Below are positions 31,657 through 38,498 of a stretch of 64,000 nt of DNA, in pieces (positions within the stretch are counted from its first letter, which is position 1; each line of letters starts with the position of its first letter). Both the position numbers and the translations under genes were made by a program. Under the pieces are notes generated by a model that was not told the DNA's origin, searched no databases, and saw only the letters and a list, made by a program, of their open reading frames with translations. The stretch lies in NCBI GenBank assembly GCA_045542115.1, contig JAZQKK010000027.1, positions 10,001-74,000 on the forward strand. Direction: 5' to 3'. The DNA is from RGIG995 sp045542115. Its GTDB lineage: Bacteria; Bacillota; Clostridia; Oscillospirales; UBA644.

Positions 31657-32472
31657 TTAATAGTGAATGGTGACCTCGCTGCGGGGCGTGGGGCGATTTT
31701 CCAAACGGAGCCGGTCGGCAATCATTGCAATAAATTCCGAGTTGGTGGGCTTGCCCCTCGTTCCGCTGACCGAATACCCAAACAGCGACGTCAAGGTCTC
31801 CACGTTCCCCCGGTCCCAAGCCACCTCGATGGCGTGACGGATGGCCCGTTCTACCCGAGAGGGCGTAGTCTTGAACTCTTTTGCAATGGTGGGATAAATG
31901 ATTTTCGTCACCCCGTTGATAACGTCCGGGTCGTTTATCGCCATCAGAATGGCACGGCGAACGTACTGATACCCTTTCACGTGAGCGGGGATGCCTACCT
32001 CTAATATAATAGAGGTGACCTGCTTTTCCAAATCCGCGGCATTGACGGGAAGATTAAAGACCTTACCCGATTCCTCGCTGTGGGTATGCTCCTCGGTATA
32101 CAATTGCAAAATCCGTTCTTTCAAGATTTCATAATCCACCGGTTTGACCATACAGTAATCGGTTCCCGCCGCCACTAAATTGCGAATCACCGAAACGGTA
32201 GATAAGGCGGACAGAGAAATGAAATGGACCTTATGAGGGGCCTCGATACGGGTGGCTCTGCGAAGAAACGACAGACCGTCGGACTGCTCCAACATTACGT
32301 CGAACAGAACCACGTGGGGCGATTGCATTGCCAAAATCTCCAAAGCCGCTTCCGCATCGGGAACGCTTCCCACGATACGAAACCCAAAGTTTTTCAGAAC
32401 GGTTTGACATTGCAGACGGGTGTCGGTTTGGCTGTCTAAGATAAGAATCTTAATTTTGTTTTCGGTTTCCAT
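31657..32472 (-). CDS. spo0A: Sporulation master regulator Spo0A
   Basis: 271 residues. The receiver domain (1-125) has the phosphorylated Asp58 (VVLFDVMLEQSDG), Ser88 (ISLSAL) and Lys110 (CMVKPVD). The usual acidic pair near the N-terminus is Asp13-Ser14 (ILDSQTD) instead of Asp-Asp. The DNA-binding domain (about 150-271) is almost canonical: VGIPAHVKGYQYVRRAI, PSRVERAIRHAIEVAWDRGN, GKPTNSEFIAMIADRLRLE. It binds 0A boxes and starts sporulation. The ATG at 32472 has AAGGAG upstream; the longer frame to 32577 includes the promoter. The altered pocket may change Mg binding or phosphorylation. Confidence 0.95.
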   Translation of the reverse strand: METENKIKILILDSQTDTRLQCQTVLKNFGFRIVGSVPDAEAALEILAMQSPHVVLFDVMLEQSDGLSFLRRATRIEAPHKVHFISLSALSTVSVIRNLVAAGTDYCMVKPVDYEILKERILQLYTEEHTHSEESGKVFNLPVNAADLEKQVTSIILEVGIPAHVKGYQYVRRAILMAINDPDVINGVTKIIYPTIAKEFKTTPSRVERAIRHAIEVAWDRGNVETLTSLFGYSVSGTRGKPTNSEFIAMIADRLRLENRPTPRSEVTIHY

Positions 32473-32520
32473 TGTGATTTCTCCTTCGTGTTGTGTGTGT
32501 TTGTTTGTTTTTTCCAGCAA

Positions 32521-32549
32521 ATTATAGCAAAATGCCGGGGAAACTGCAA
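32521..32549 (-). promoter_or_regulatory. Promoter of spo0A
   Basis: On the minus strand: TTGCAG (32544-32549), 17-bp spacer, TATAAT (32521-32526), about 50 bp from the ATG. Sigma-A-like; no clear sigma-H box was seen. Confidence 0.7.
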
Positions 32550-32795
32550 GGGGAAAAATGTCGTACGCCCCTTGCAACCGCCGGACACCCTTCCCCCTCC
32601 CTCGTCTGCTTGCACAAAACCTCGACAGGATTCCCTGGATTGCCTTTGGTAAAATTTGCCATATAATTGCGAATATAATCTTTTTTCCCCTTTTTTTGTC
32701 CGTCGATTTTAAGGGGGATTTTTTTGTGGATTTCTTGGCGATTTTTTGAAAATGTGAAAAAAAACCGAAAAAACGTACTTTTTTCAGAAGCGGTC

Positions 32796-32824
32796 TTGAC
32801 AGACCCTATGATTTATGATATAAT
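32796..32824 (+). promoter_or_regulatory. Consensus promoter of rplU-rpmA
   Basis: TTGACA (32796-32801), exactly 17 bp, TATAAT (32819-32824): full consensus at both boxes, as expected for a ribosomal protein operon. Confidence 0.92.
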
Positions 32825-32841
32825 AATCAACGCCGCATAGA

Positions 32842-32872
32842 AAAGGTTCCGAAAAGGGGGCTCCCCTACCTT
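32842..32872 (+). promoter_or_regulatory. Structured rplU leader (L21-leader-like)
   Basis: In the 80-nt untranslated leader AAGGT (32843-32847) pairs with ACCTT (32868-32872), and inside it GGGG (32856-32859) pairs with CCCC (32863-32866). Small structured leaders before rplU control L21 synthesis in Firmicutes; identity with that Rfam class was not tested. Confidence 0.5.
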
Positions 32873-32904
32873 CATAGCGAGTCTTAATAAAATGAGGTAA
32901 AAGA

Positions 32905-33216
32905 ATGTACGCAGTGTTTGAAACAGGCGGAAAACAGTACAAAGCTGCCGTCGGTGACGTTCTGTTCATCGAAAAGCTGAATGTTGAAGCCGGTGAAACC
33001 GTGAAGTTCGACAAGGTCCTGCTCGTCTCCGATAACGGCGAAGTCAAGGCCGGAACTCCCTACGTCAATGGTGCCGTCGTCGAAGCCAAATTGGAAAAGA
33101 ACGGCAAAGGCAAGAAGATTCGTATCTTCAAGTACAAGGCAAAGAAAACTTACCGCAGACGCATCGGTCACAGACAACCTTACTCCAAGGTCGTCATCAC
33201 CGCTGTTAACGCGTAA
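32905..33216 (+). CDS. rplU: 50S ribosomal protein L21
   Basis: 103 residues. The whole chain is family-typical: YAVFETGGKQYKAAVGDVL, then VNGAVVEAKLEKNGKGKKI, and the C-terminal KKTYRRRIGHRQPYSKVVI. First gene of rplU-rpmA, with GAGG before the ATG. In Bacillus a cysteine protease gene (prp) separates rplU from rpmA; only 18 bp separate them here. Confidence 0.97.
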   Translation: MYAVFETGGKQYKAAVGDVLFIEKLNVEAGETVKFDKVLLVSDNGEVKAGTPYVNGAVVEAKLEKNGKGKKIRIFKYKAKKTYRRRIGHRQPYSKVVITAVNA

Positions 33217-33234
33217 TCAGGAGGTGCAGTAAGA

Positions 33235-33495
33235 ATGGCTCATAAGAAAGGTGTAGGCTCGACTAAAAACGGTCGTGACTCCGAATCCAAACGACTCGGC
33301 GTAAAGCGTGCTGACGGTCAGTTCGTTCTCGCCGGTAACATTCTCGTTCGCCAGAGAGGCACCAAGATTCATCCCGGTGTCAACGTGGGCAAAGGCTCCG
33401 ACGACACTCTGTTTGCTCTGAAAGACGGCAAGGTTAAGTTCGAAACCTTCAAGAAGAACAAGACCCGCGTCAACATCTTTGAAGTAGAACAGTAA
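33235..33495 (+). CDS. rpmA: 50S ribosomal protein L27 without N-terminal extension
   Basis: 86 residues: AHKKGVGSTKNGRDSESKRLG at the N-terminus, then GNILVRQRGTKIHPGVNVGKGSDDTLFAL. Most Firmicutes L27 begin with about nine extra residues ending FFA that Prp cuts off to free the peptidyl-transferase-centre tail. Here the mature-type N-terminus is encoded directly and prp is missing from its usual place. AGGAGG lies upstream. Confidence 0.97.
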   Translation: MAHKKGVGSTKNGRDSESKRLGVKRADGQFVLAGNILVRQRGTKIHPGVNVGKGSDDTLFALKDGKVKFETFKKNKTRVNIFEVEQ

Positions 33496-33503
33496 AAAGG
33501 AAG

Positions 33504-33535
33504 GACTCCGAATTTCGATTCGGAGTCTTTTTGTT
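33504..33535 (+). terminator. Terminator of rplU-rpmA
   Basis: GACTCCGAAT / ATTCGGAGTC, 10 bp with a TTCG tetraloop, then TTTTTG. Confidence 0.93.
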
Positions 33536-33541
33536 TTCCTC

Positions 33542-33570
33542 TTGCTTTTTGATAGAATTTGTGCTATACT
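33542..33570 (+). promoter_or_regulatory. Promoter of the zinc-ribbon membrane protein
   Basis: TTGCTT (33542-33547), 17-bp spacer, TATACT (33565-33570). The -10 context GCTATACTGATAA is the same as that before the zinc-ribbon gene at 9416. Confidence 0.65.
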
Positions 33571-33600
33571 GATAATAGAAACCTCGGAAGGAGACAAACT

Positions 33601-34116
33601 ATGAAACATTGTCCTTACTGTAACAATTCAATGGAAGACGCCGCATTATTCTGCTCCCAATGTGGGCAAAAATGGGAACAGCCCGTTTCTTCCTCCCCGG
33701 AACCCGACGAAAAAGAAAAGGCATTTTACGTTTTTCGCAGAAATCTGCGACACGAACGGAAATGTTGGAGCATTTTCGGAAAAGTCTGGGTGGGATTTTG
33801 CATCTTTTTTGCCGCATTTTCCATTCTGTATCTGATGCTCTCCCTCGGCCTGGAAAGTCCGGTTCTATCTATCTTTGCCTTGGAATTTTTCCTGTATCCC
33901 GTTTTACTTTTACCGGCGGCCATCATCAACCTGGTAATGGCAAACAAAATCACCGGCTACTTAAACGCCCTGGAAACCGACCCCAACCCGGCGGTGGAGC
34001 GGTGCGGAGCCGTGTGGCTGATTGTCCTGAGTGCCCTGTTTAACAATATTGCACTGATTTTCGTGATTATGAATTTCATCCACGTCAAAACCAATAAGGA
34101 CCTTTTAATAAAATAA
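33601..34116 (+). CDS. Zinc-ribbon membrane protein
   Basis: 171 residues. N-terminal zinc ribbon (CPYCNNSMEDAALFCSQCG, residues 3-21), an acidic linker, and three hydrophobic helices (about 65-85, 90-115 and 145-165). The ribbon suggests binding of a protein or nucleic acid at the cytoplasmic face; function unknown. The ATG at 33601 follows GGAAGGAG. Monocistronic between rpmA and obg with its own promoter and terminator. Confidence 0.75.
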   Translation: MKHCPYCNNSMEDAALFCSQCGQKWEQPVSSSPEPDEKEKAFYVFRRNLRHERKCWSIFGKVWVGFCIFFAAFSILYLMLSLGLESPVLSIFALEFFLYPVLLLPAAIINLVMANKITGYLNALETDPNPAVERCGAVWLIVLSALFNNIALIFVIMNFIHVKTNKDLLIK

Positions 34117-34128
34117 GTTATTTTGAAC

Positions 34129-34160
34129 GACGGAAGAACCCATCTTCCGTCTCTTTTTTT
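34129..34160 (+). terminator. Terminator of the zinc-ribbon gene
   Basis: GACGGAAGA / TCTTCCGTC with a long T run (34152-34160). Confidence 0.92.
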
Positions 34161-34197
34161 TGAGAAAGGAAAAAGAACGTTACCCATTCCCACCCCC

Positions 34198-34226
34198 TTG
34201 ATTTTTGTAGAAATTTGTGGTATACT
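34198..34226 (+). promoter_or_regulatory. Promoter of the obg operon
   Basis: TTGATT (34198-34203), 17-bp spacer, TATACT (34221-34226), 39 bp before the obg ATG. Confidence 0.7.
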
Positions 34227-34264
34227 ATAATTTAGAATAGTATGCAATCAAACGGAGATTGATT

Positions 34265-35539
34265 ATGTTTATTGACAGTACGAAACTTTATTTGAAAGCC
34301 GGGAACGGGGGCAACGGATGCGTGGCCTTCCACCGGGAAAAATACGTAGCGGCCGGCGGACCCGTCGGGGGCGACGGCGGCAAAGGCGGCGACGTAGTCT
34401 TTCAGGTAGACAAAAATCTGAATACCTTGGAGCATTTGCGGTACACCCATCATATGTCTGCCCGGAACGGAGAGGACGGAAAGGGCGAAAAAATGTACGG
34501 CAAATCTGCCGAAGATCTGGTGATTAAGGTTCCCGTGGGCACGTTGATCAAAGACGCCGCCACAGGCCAGGTCATCAAGGATTTGAGCGAAGACGAACCC
34601 TTCATTCTCTGCAAAGGAGGACGGGGAGGTTGGGGAAACCGGCACTTTGCCACCCCCACCCGGCAATGTCCCCGGTTTGCCCGTCCCGGCATTCCCGGAG
34701 AAGAACGGGAAGTCATTTTGGAATTGAAATTGATTGCCGACGTGGGCTTGATTGGGTTCCCCAACGTAGGGAAATCCACCTTGCTCTCGGTGGTTTCCGC
34801 CGCCCGACCCAAAATCGCAAACTATCACTTCACCACCTTGGTTCCCAACCTGGGCGTGGTCTCGGTGGGAGAGGGGCAATCCTTTGTAATGGCGGATATT
34901 CCCGGCGTTATTGAAGGAGCCGCCGACGGAGCAGGTTTGGGCCACGACTTTTTGCGCCATATCGAACGGTGCCGTCTGTTGGTTCACTTGGTAGACGTCT
35001 CCGGGGAAGAAGGCCGGGAACCCATCGAAGATTTTGAAATCATCAACAAGGAATTGGAGCAATTCTCTCCCGAATTGGCCAAACGTCCTCAAATCGTGGT
35101 AGCCAACAAAATTGACGCCTCTATTGAAGAACAGATCGACGAGCTGAAACAGTACGTAGAAGAAAAGGGATATCCTTTCTACGCCATTTCCGCCGCCGCC
35201 CATATGGGAACCCGTGAATTGACCTTGGCCATCTGGAACGCGGTCAAAGAATTGCCCCCCATCAAAGTCTACGAACCGGAATTCGTGGAACCCTCGGACA
35301 CCTTCGACCCCAAAGACCGGTCGGTACGCATCTCCCGCCTCGACGGGAATTATTGGTCGGTGGAAGGGGAATGGCTGCTTCGGATTATGCGGGGTATCAA
35401 TTTTGGGGAATACGAGCAGTTGCAGTATTTCCAAAAAATTCTCCACAACACCGGCGTTATCAAAGAATTGGTCAAAGCCGGCGTCAAAGAAAACGATACG
35501 GTGGATATTTACGGATTTGAATTTGATTTCGTATATTAA
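34265..35539 (+). CDS. obg: Obg GTPase
   Basis: 424 residues. The Obg fold (1-160) has glycine-rich loops (LKAGNGGNGCVAFHREKY; GPVGGDGGKGGDVVF). The G domain has GFPNVGKSTLLSV (about 164), switch II DIPGVIEGA and NKID. The C-terminal OCT domain (about 345-424) is present (EGEWLLRIMRGINFGEYEQLQYFQ in parts). It acts in 50S assembly and stress or sporulation signalling. The ATG at 34265 follows ACGGAG; the in-frame TTG six bases earlier is less likely. First gene of a five-gene unit. Confidence 0.96.
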   Translation: MFIDSTKLYLKAGNGGNGCVAFHREKYVAAGGPVGGDGGKGGDVVFQVDKNLNTLEHLRYTHHMSARNGEDGKGEKMYGKSAEDLVIKVPVGTLIKDAATGQVIKDLSEDEPFILCKGGRGGWGNRHFATPTRQCPRFARPGIPGEEREVILELKLIADVGLIGFPNVGKSTLLSVVSAARPKIANYHFTTLVPNLGVVSVGEGQSFVMADIPGVIEGAADGAGLGHDFLRHIERCRLLVHLVDVSGEEGREPIEDFEIINKELEQFSPELAKRPQIVVANKIDASIEEQIDELKQYVEEKGYPFYAISAAAHMGTRELTLAIWNAVKELPPIKVYEPEFVEPSDTFDPKDRSVRISRLDGNYWSVEGEWLLRIMRGINFGEYEQLQYFQKILHNTGVIKELVKAGVKENDTVDIYGFEFDFVY

Positions 35540-35548
35540 GGAGCAGAT

Positions 35549-36433
35549 ATGAAACTTCTGCGAAACTATATCATCGGACTTTCCGTGGTGGCGCTCATCG
35601 CCGTCACCCTTGCGATTCTTTCGGGGCTGGGATACCTGACCCGGGCAGACCAGGTGGTTTTGTCTCCCCAAGACCCGTTTACCGTTCGGGAAGGCGAAGA
35701 GGGACGTCCGGAACTTGCCCAGCGATTCCGGGGGCTTCTCCGTCGGGCAACCCTCCTGGAACACCCTCCGCAGATTCCCGACGGGACCACAGCCATTACC
35801 TTGCAGACCCGAACCGAAGGGGGCGTGTTTGTGGGAGCATATTCGCTGCACATCCTCAGTATGATAGACCGAAACGCCCTGCTGGAAGACTTGCAAGAAC
35901 ACCGGTTTTACAAGGTGGCTGTCCGGGATTTTGAATTGTTTCTCAGTGACGGCAGTTTTGAAGACCTTCCGTTAAAACGGTACGAGTCTCCCCCCTTGGC
36001 GCTGGAAAGTTCCTTCTGGGAGCAAAAACAAATTTTGACCCCTCAATCGGAACACCTAAAACTGTTCACTCCCGACGGGACGGTGCAATCCACCACCCGA
36101 CGGAACGGGACTGGATCCAAAATCCTGCTTTTAACCCGGGAACAGGCATCGCAAAAGCCTACTTTTCGCATTGCCCCCCTTCCCGATGCTTGGTCGCTGA
36201 CGCTCACGGCCGGCAATACCGACATTCTGACCCAAGACCGGGTGAAAATCTCGGAATTGGTCTTCCCCTCCGAGCCGGGAGTTTACACCTATCAACTCAC
36301 CGCCCATTGGGACCTTTCCACCCAGCGGGATTGGTACGGAGATTTGAATTATGTCCTTGAAGTCCATATTACAGAACCGGAACCGGAGCCGGACGTTCCG
36401 GAAAATCCGGACGGGGAAGAAGTCGATTCTTGA
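35549..36433 (+). CDS. Membrane-anchored protein of unknown function
   Basis: 294 residues. One N-terminal helix (YIIGLSVVALIAVTLAILSGL) then an external domain of mixed strands with no recognised family, ending in an acidic Pro-Glu tail (ITEPEPEPDVPENPDGEEV). AAGGAG lies before the ATG, and it is 10 bp behind obg. Its last 83 bp overlap the yraN gene in another frame; the tail is thus encoded by DNA that also codes for the YraN N-terminus, which may explain its low complexity. Confidence 0.75.
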   Translation: MKLLRNYIIGLSVVALIAVTLAILSGLGYLTRADQVVLSPQDPFTVREGEEGRPELAQRFRGLLRRATLLEHPPQIPDGTTAITLQTRTEGGVFVGAYSLHILSMIDRNALLEDLQEHRFYKVAVRDFELFLSDGSFEDLPLKRYESPPLALESSFWEQKQILTPQSEHLKLFTPDGTVQSTTRRNGTGSKILLLTREQASQKPTFRIAPLPDAWSLTLTAGNTDILTQDRVKISELVFPSEPGVYTYQLTAHWDLSTQRDWYGDLNYVLEVHITEPEPEPDVPENPDGEEVDS

Positions 36434-36830
36434 CCTTCCCCCATATGAACGGGGTCTTTATTACGAAGACGTGGTCTGCCGATGGTTAAAGGGGCGGGGA
36501 TATCACATTCTTGACCGAAACTATCGGGGACGGCGGAAGACCGAAATTGACATCATCGCAAAAGACGGAGAAATCTTAGTTTTTATTGAAGTCAAAGCCC
36601 GGCGACGGTTTTCGGTATATTCCCCGTTGCGGGCGGTAGACCATAGAAAACGCCAAGCCCTGGCCCTGGCCATCACCGATTATATGCGACAACTCCAATT
36701 GACCGGCGTCGATATCGAATCGGTCTCCATACGGTACGACCTGGTCGCCGTGGCCTTGGACGAAAACGGGATGCCCTGTGCCATAGACCATTACCTTGCT
36801 TACTTAATTGCCAATAATGAACGTTTTTGA
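36351..36830 (+). CDS. yraN: YraN/UPF0102 nuclease-fold protein
   Basis: 159 residues. YERGLYYEDVVCRWLKGRGYHILDRNYRGRR is followed by the PD-(D/E)XK core: EIDIIAKDGEILVFIEVKAR. The family has a Holliday-junction-resolvase-like fold; its role is unknown. The start (ATG with GGAGATTTG upstream) lies 83 bp inside the preceding gene and gives a longer basic N-terminus (about 33 residues) than usual; no in-frame start exists nearer the domain. Overlaps the next gene by 14 bp. Confidence 0.88.
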   Translation: MSLKSILQNRNRSRTFRKIRTGKKSILDLPPYERGLYYEDVVCRWLKGRGYHILDRNYRGRRKTEIDIIAKDGEILVFIEVKARRRFSVYSPLRAVDHRKRQALALAITDYMRQLQLTGVDIESVSIRYDLVAVALDENGMPCAIDHYLAYLIANNERF

Positions 36831-37671
36831 TTTACATTGCGATACCGCAACGGAATTGTACCGGAGAAATCTTTTCTTTGACAATTCCGTGACCCATATC
36901 AATCGGACTACCGTGGGAAAACACCGCCTGACTCAATGCTTTGCGGTGTTTTTTAACGATGCCTCCGATTCACCGCTGGGGATGGACTTTTTTCACGCCG
37001 TAACCGATACGGTCTTTCCTCAATTGCACACCGAAACCGTCACCCCGATTTTGACAGTGGAAGGCGGGGGCGTTTTGGCAACCGACCCCCATTGGATCGA
37101 TGTGCTTGCCGAGAAAAACTGCCGAATGGCGGGGCTTGTATGGAACGGAAAAAATCCGTTGGCTACGGGAGCGATGACCGACGACCGGGCAAAATTAACG
37201 CCCCTGGGCCGAGAATCGGTTTTAGAACTGATTGCCCGCAACATTGCGGTGGACGTTTCCCACTGTTCCGCCGCCGGGACCGAGGAAATCCTTCAATTAA
37301 CCGACGCTCCTATTGTCGCTTCCCACTCCAACGCCAAAGCGGTCTGTCCCCACCCCCGAAATCTGTCCGACGGGGTTGCCCGGGAGATTTTTGCCAGGGG
37401 CGGCCTTGTGGGATTGAATCTGTACCCGGAATTTTTATCCGAACAACCGGCAGGTATTGATGCCGTATTACGGCACGCGGAACACTTTTTTTCTTTGGGA
37501 GGCGAAGACGGTCTTTGTTTGGGATGCGACCTGGACGGTATCGACCGGATGCCTTCGGGAATGAAAGATTTCTCCTCCCTCGCCCTTCTTTACGATGCTT
37601 TTTGCAACGCGTTTTCCCCCCACCTTGCCCGCAAGGTCTTTTATGAAAACGGGGCGGCATTTTTTGTCTGA
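36817..37671 (+). CDS. Membrane dipeptidase (peptidase family M19)
   Basis: 284 residues. Zinc ligands: FDLHCDTATE (His-x-Asp), LTVEGGG (bridging Glu), VDVSHCSAAG and IVASHSNAKAVCPHPRNLSD (His pair), and a late Asp in CLGCDLDGID. M19 enzymes hydrolyse dipeptides, including D-amino acid ones from wall peptides. The ATG at 36817 overlaps the yraN stop; an in-frame TTG lies three codons upstream. No signal peptide, so cytoplasmic. Shorter than the roughly 310-370 residues of many members. Confidence 0.9.
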   Translation: MNVFDLHCDTATELYRRNLFFDNSVTHINRTTVGKHRLTQCFAVFFNDASDSPLGMDFFHAVTDTVFPQLHTETVTPILTVEGGGVLATDPHWIDVLAEKNCRMAGLVWNGKNPLATGAMTDDRAKLTPLGRESVLELIARNIAVDVSHCSAAGTEEILQLTDAPIVASHSNAKAVCPHPRNLSDGVAREIFARGGLVGLNLYPEFLSEQPAGIDAVLRHAEHFFSLGGEDGLCLGCDLDGIDRMPSGMKDFSSLALLYDAFCNAFSPHLARKVFYENGAAFFV

Positions 37672-37691
37672 TTTCACACAAAGGAGTTTGT

Positions 37692-38363
37692 ATGGCACTT
37701 TACACGATGGCAGATTTTCATCTGTCTTTTTCCACGGAAAAACCGATGGACGTCTTCGGGGAACGGTGGAAAGACCATCCCCAAAAGATTGCGGAACGCT
37801 GGTGCCTGACCGACGACGACACCATCGTTCTTCCCGGAGATTTTTCTTGGGCGATGGACCTGAACCAATTGAAGGATGATATGGAATTTCTCCACCGCCT
37901 TCCCGGGAAGAAAATTCTCTCCAAAGGGAACCACGACTACTGGTGGGAAACGATGGCAAAATTGAATCGGTTTATCGCCGATTACCCCTCTGTCTGCTTT
38001 TTACACAATAATTCCTACACCGTGGGAGATATCAGCATCTGCGGAACCCGCGGCTGGACGCTGGAATCCACCGACGAAGACGAAAAGGTCCTGAACCGGG
38101 AAGTGGGACGGCTGAAAACCTCTTTACAATCCGCAGAAAAGCAACCCGTCGTCTTTCTTCATTATCCTCCCCTGTTTGGAGAATTACGGTGCGAACCCAT
38201 TCTGGAAGTCTTGCAAGAATACGGCGTAAAAGAGTGTTATTACGGCCACCTGCACGGCCCCGGAGCAAGCAGTCTGGCCTTCCAGGGAAACGCCGACGGA
38301 ATCGACTATCGCCTCATCTCCGCCGATGCGTTGGATTTCACCCCCCTGAAAATCCGGGAATGA
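37692..38363 (+). CDS. Calcineurin-type metallophosphoesterase
   Basis: 223 residues. All five motifs are present: MADFHLSF (DxH), VLPGDFSWAMD (GDxSW), SKGNHDYWW (GNHD), FLHYPP, and YYGHLHG (GHxH). The GDFSW variant marks the clostridial UPF-type phosphohydrolase group; substrate unknown. AAAGGAG precedes the ATG. Last gene of the obg unit. Confidence 0.92.
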   Translation: MALYTMADFHLSFSTEKPMDVFGERWKDHPQKIAERWCLTDDDTIVLPGDFSWAMDLNQLKDDMEFLHRLPGKKILSKGNHDYWWETMAKLNRFIADYPSVCFLHNNSYTVGDISICGTRGWTLESTDEDEKVLNREVGRLKTSLQSAEKQPVVFLHYPPLFGELRCEPILEVLQEYGVKECYYGHLHGPGASSLAFQGNADGIDYRLISADALDFTPLKIRE

Positions 38364-38372
38364 CTTGATTTT

Positions 38373-38394
38373 ATGCCGATTTCAAGGCATTTTT
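38373..38394 (+). terminator. Short terminator behind the obg operon
   Basis: ATGCC and GGCAT pair around 8 bases, followed by TTTTTG. Only 5 bp, so weak. Confidence 0.45.
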
Positions 38395-38426
38395 GCGACA
38401 AGATTTTAAACTTTCTTCCCAAAGTA

Positions 38427-38455
38427 TGGAAATATATTAAATTATATGCTATAAT
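38427..38455 (+). promoter_or_regulatory. Promoter of tig
   Basis: TATAAT at 38450-38455 with a weak TGGAAA 17 bp upstream (38427-38432). Confidence 0.5.
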
Positions 38456-38498
38456 ATCCATTACGAAAGATTATTCTTAAAATAGCAAGGAGTAACTG

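Larger units (their letters stand above)
32473..32904. other. Divergent control region spo0A / rplU
   Basis: 432 bp without a gene. It carries the spo0A promoter, a GC-rich stretch (32555-32635) with no clear structure, a possible further plus-strand promoter TTGCCT-16-TATAAT (32640-32667), a T-rich tract (32680-32760), then the rplU promoter and leader. Confidence 0.6.

Noticed and set aside
32473..32577. 35-residue longer N-terminus for Spo0A
   Set aside because: It would include the promoter and has no ribosome site; the family begins a few residues before the first receiver strand.
34232..35902. 556-residue minus-strand open frame opposite obg
   Set aside because: Long because of the GC-rich third positions of obg; obg itself is certain and the antisense product looks like no protein family.
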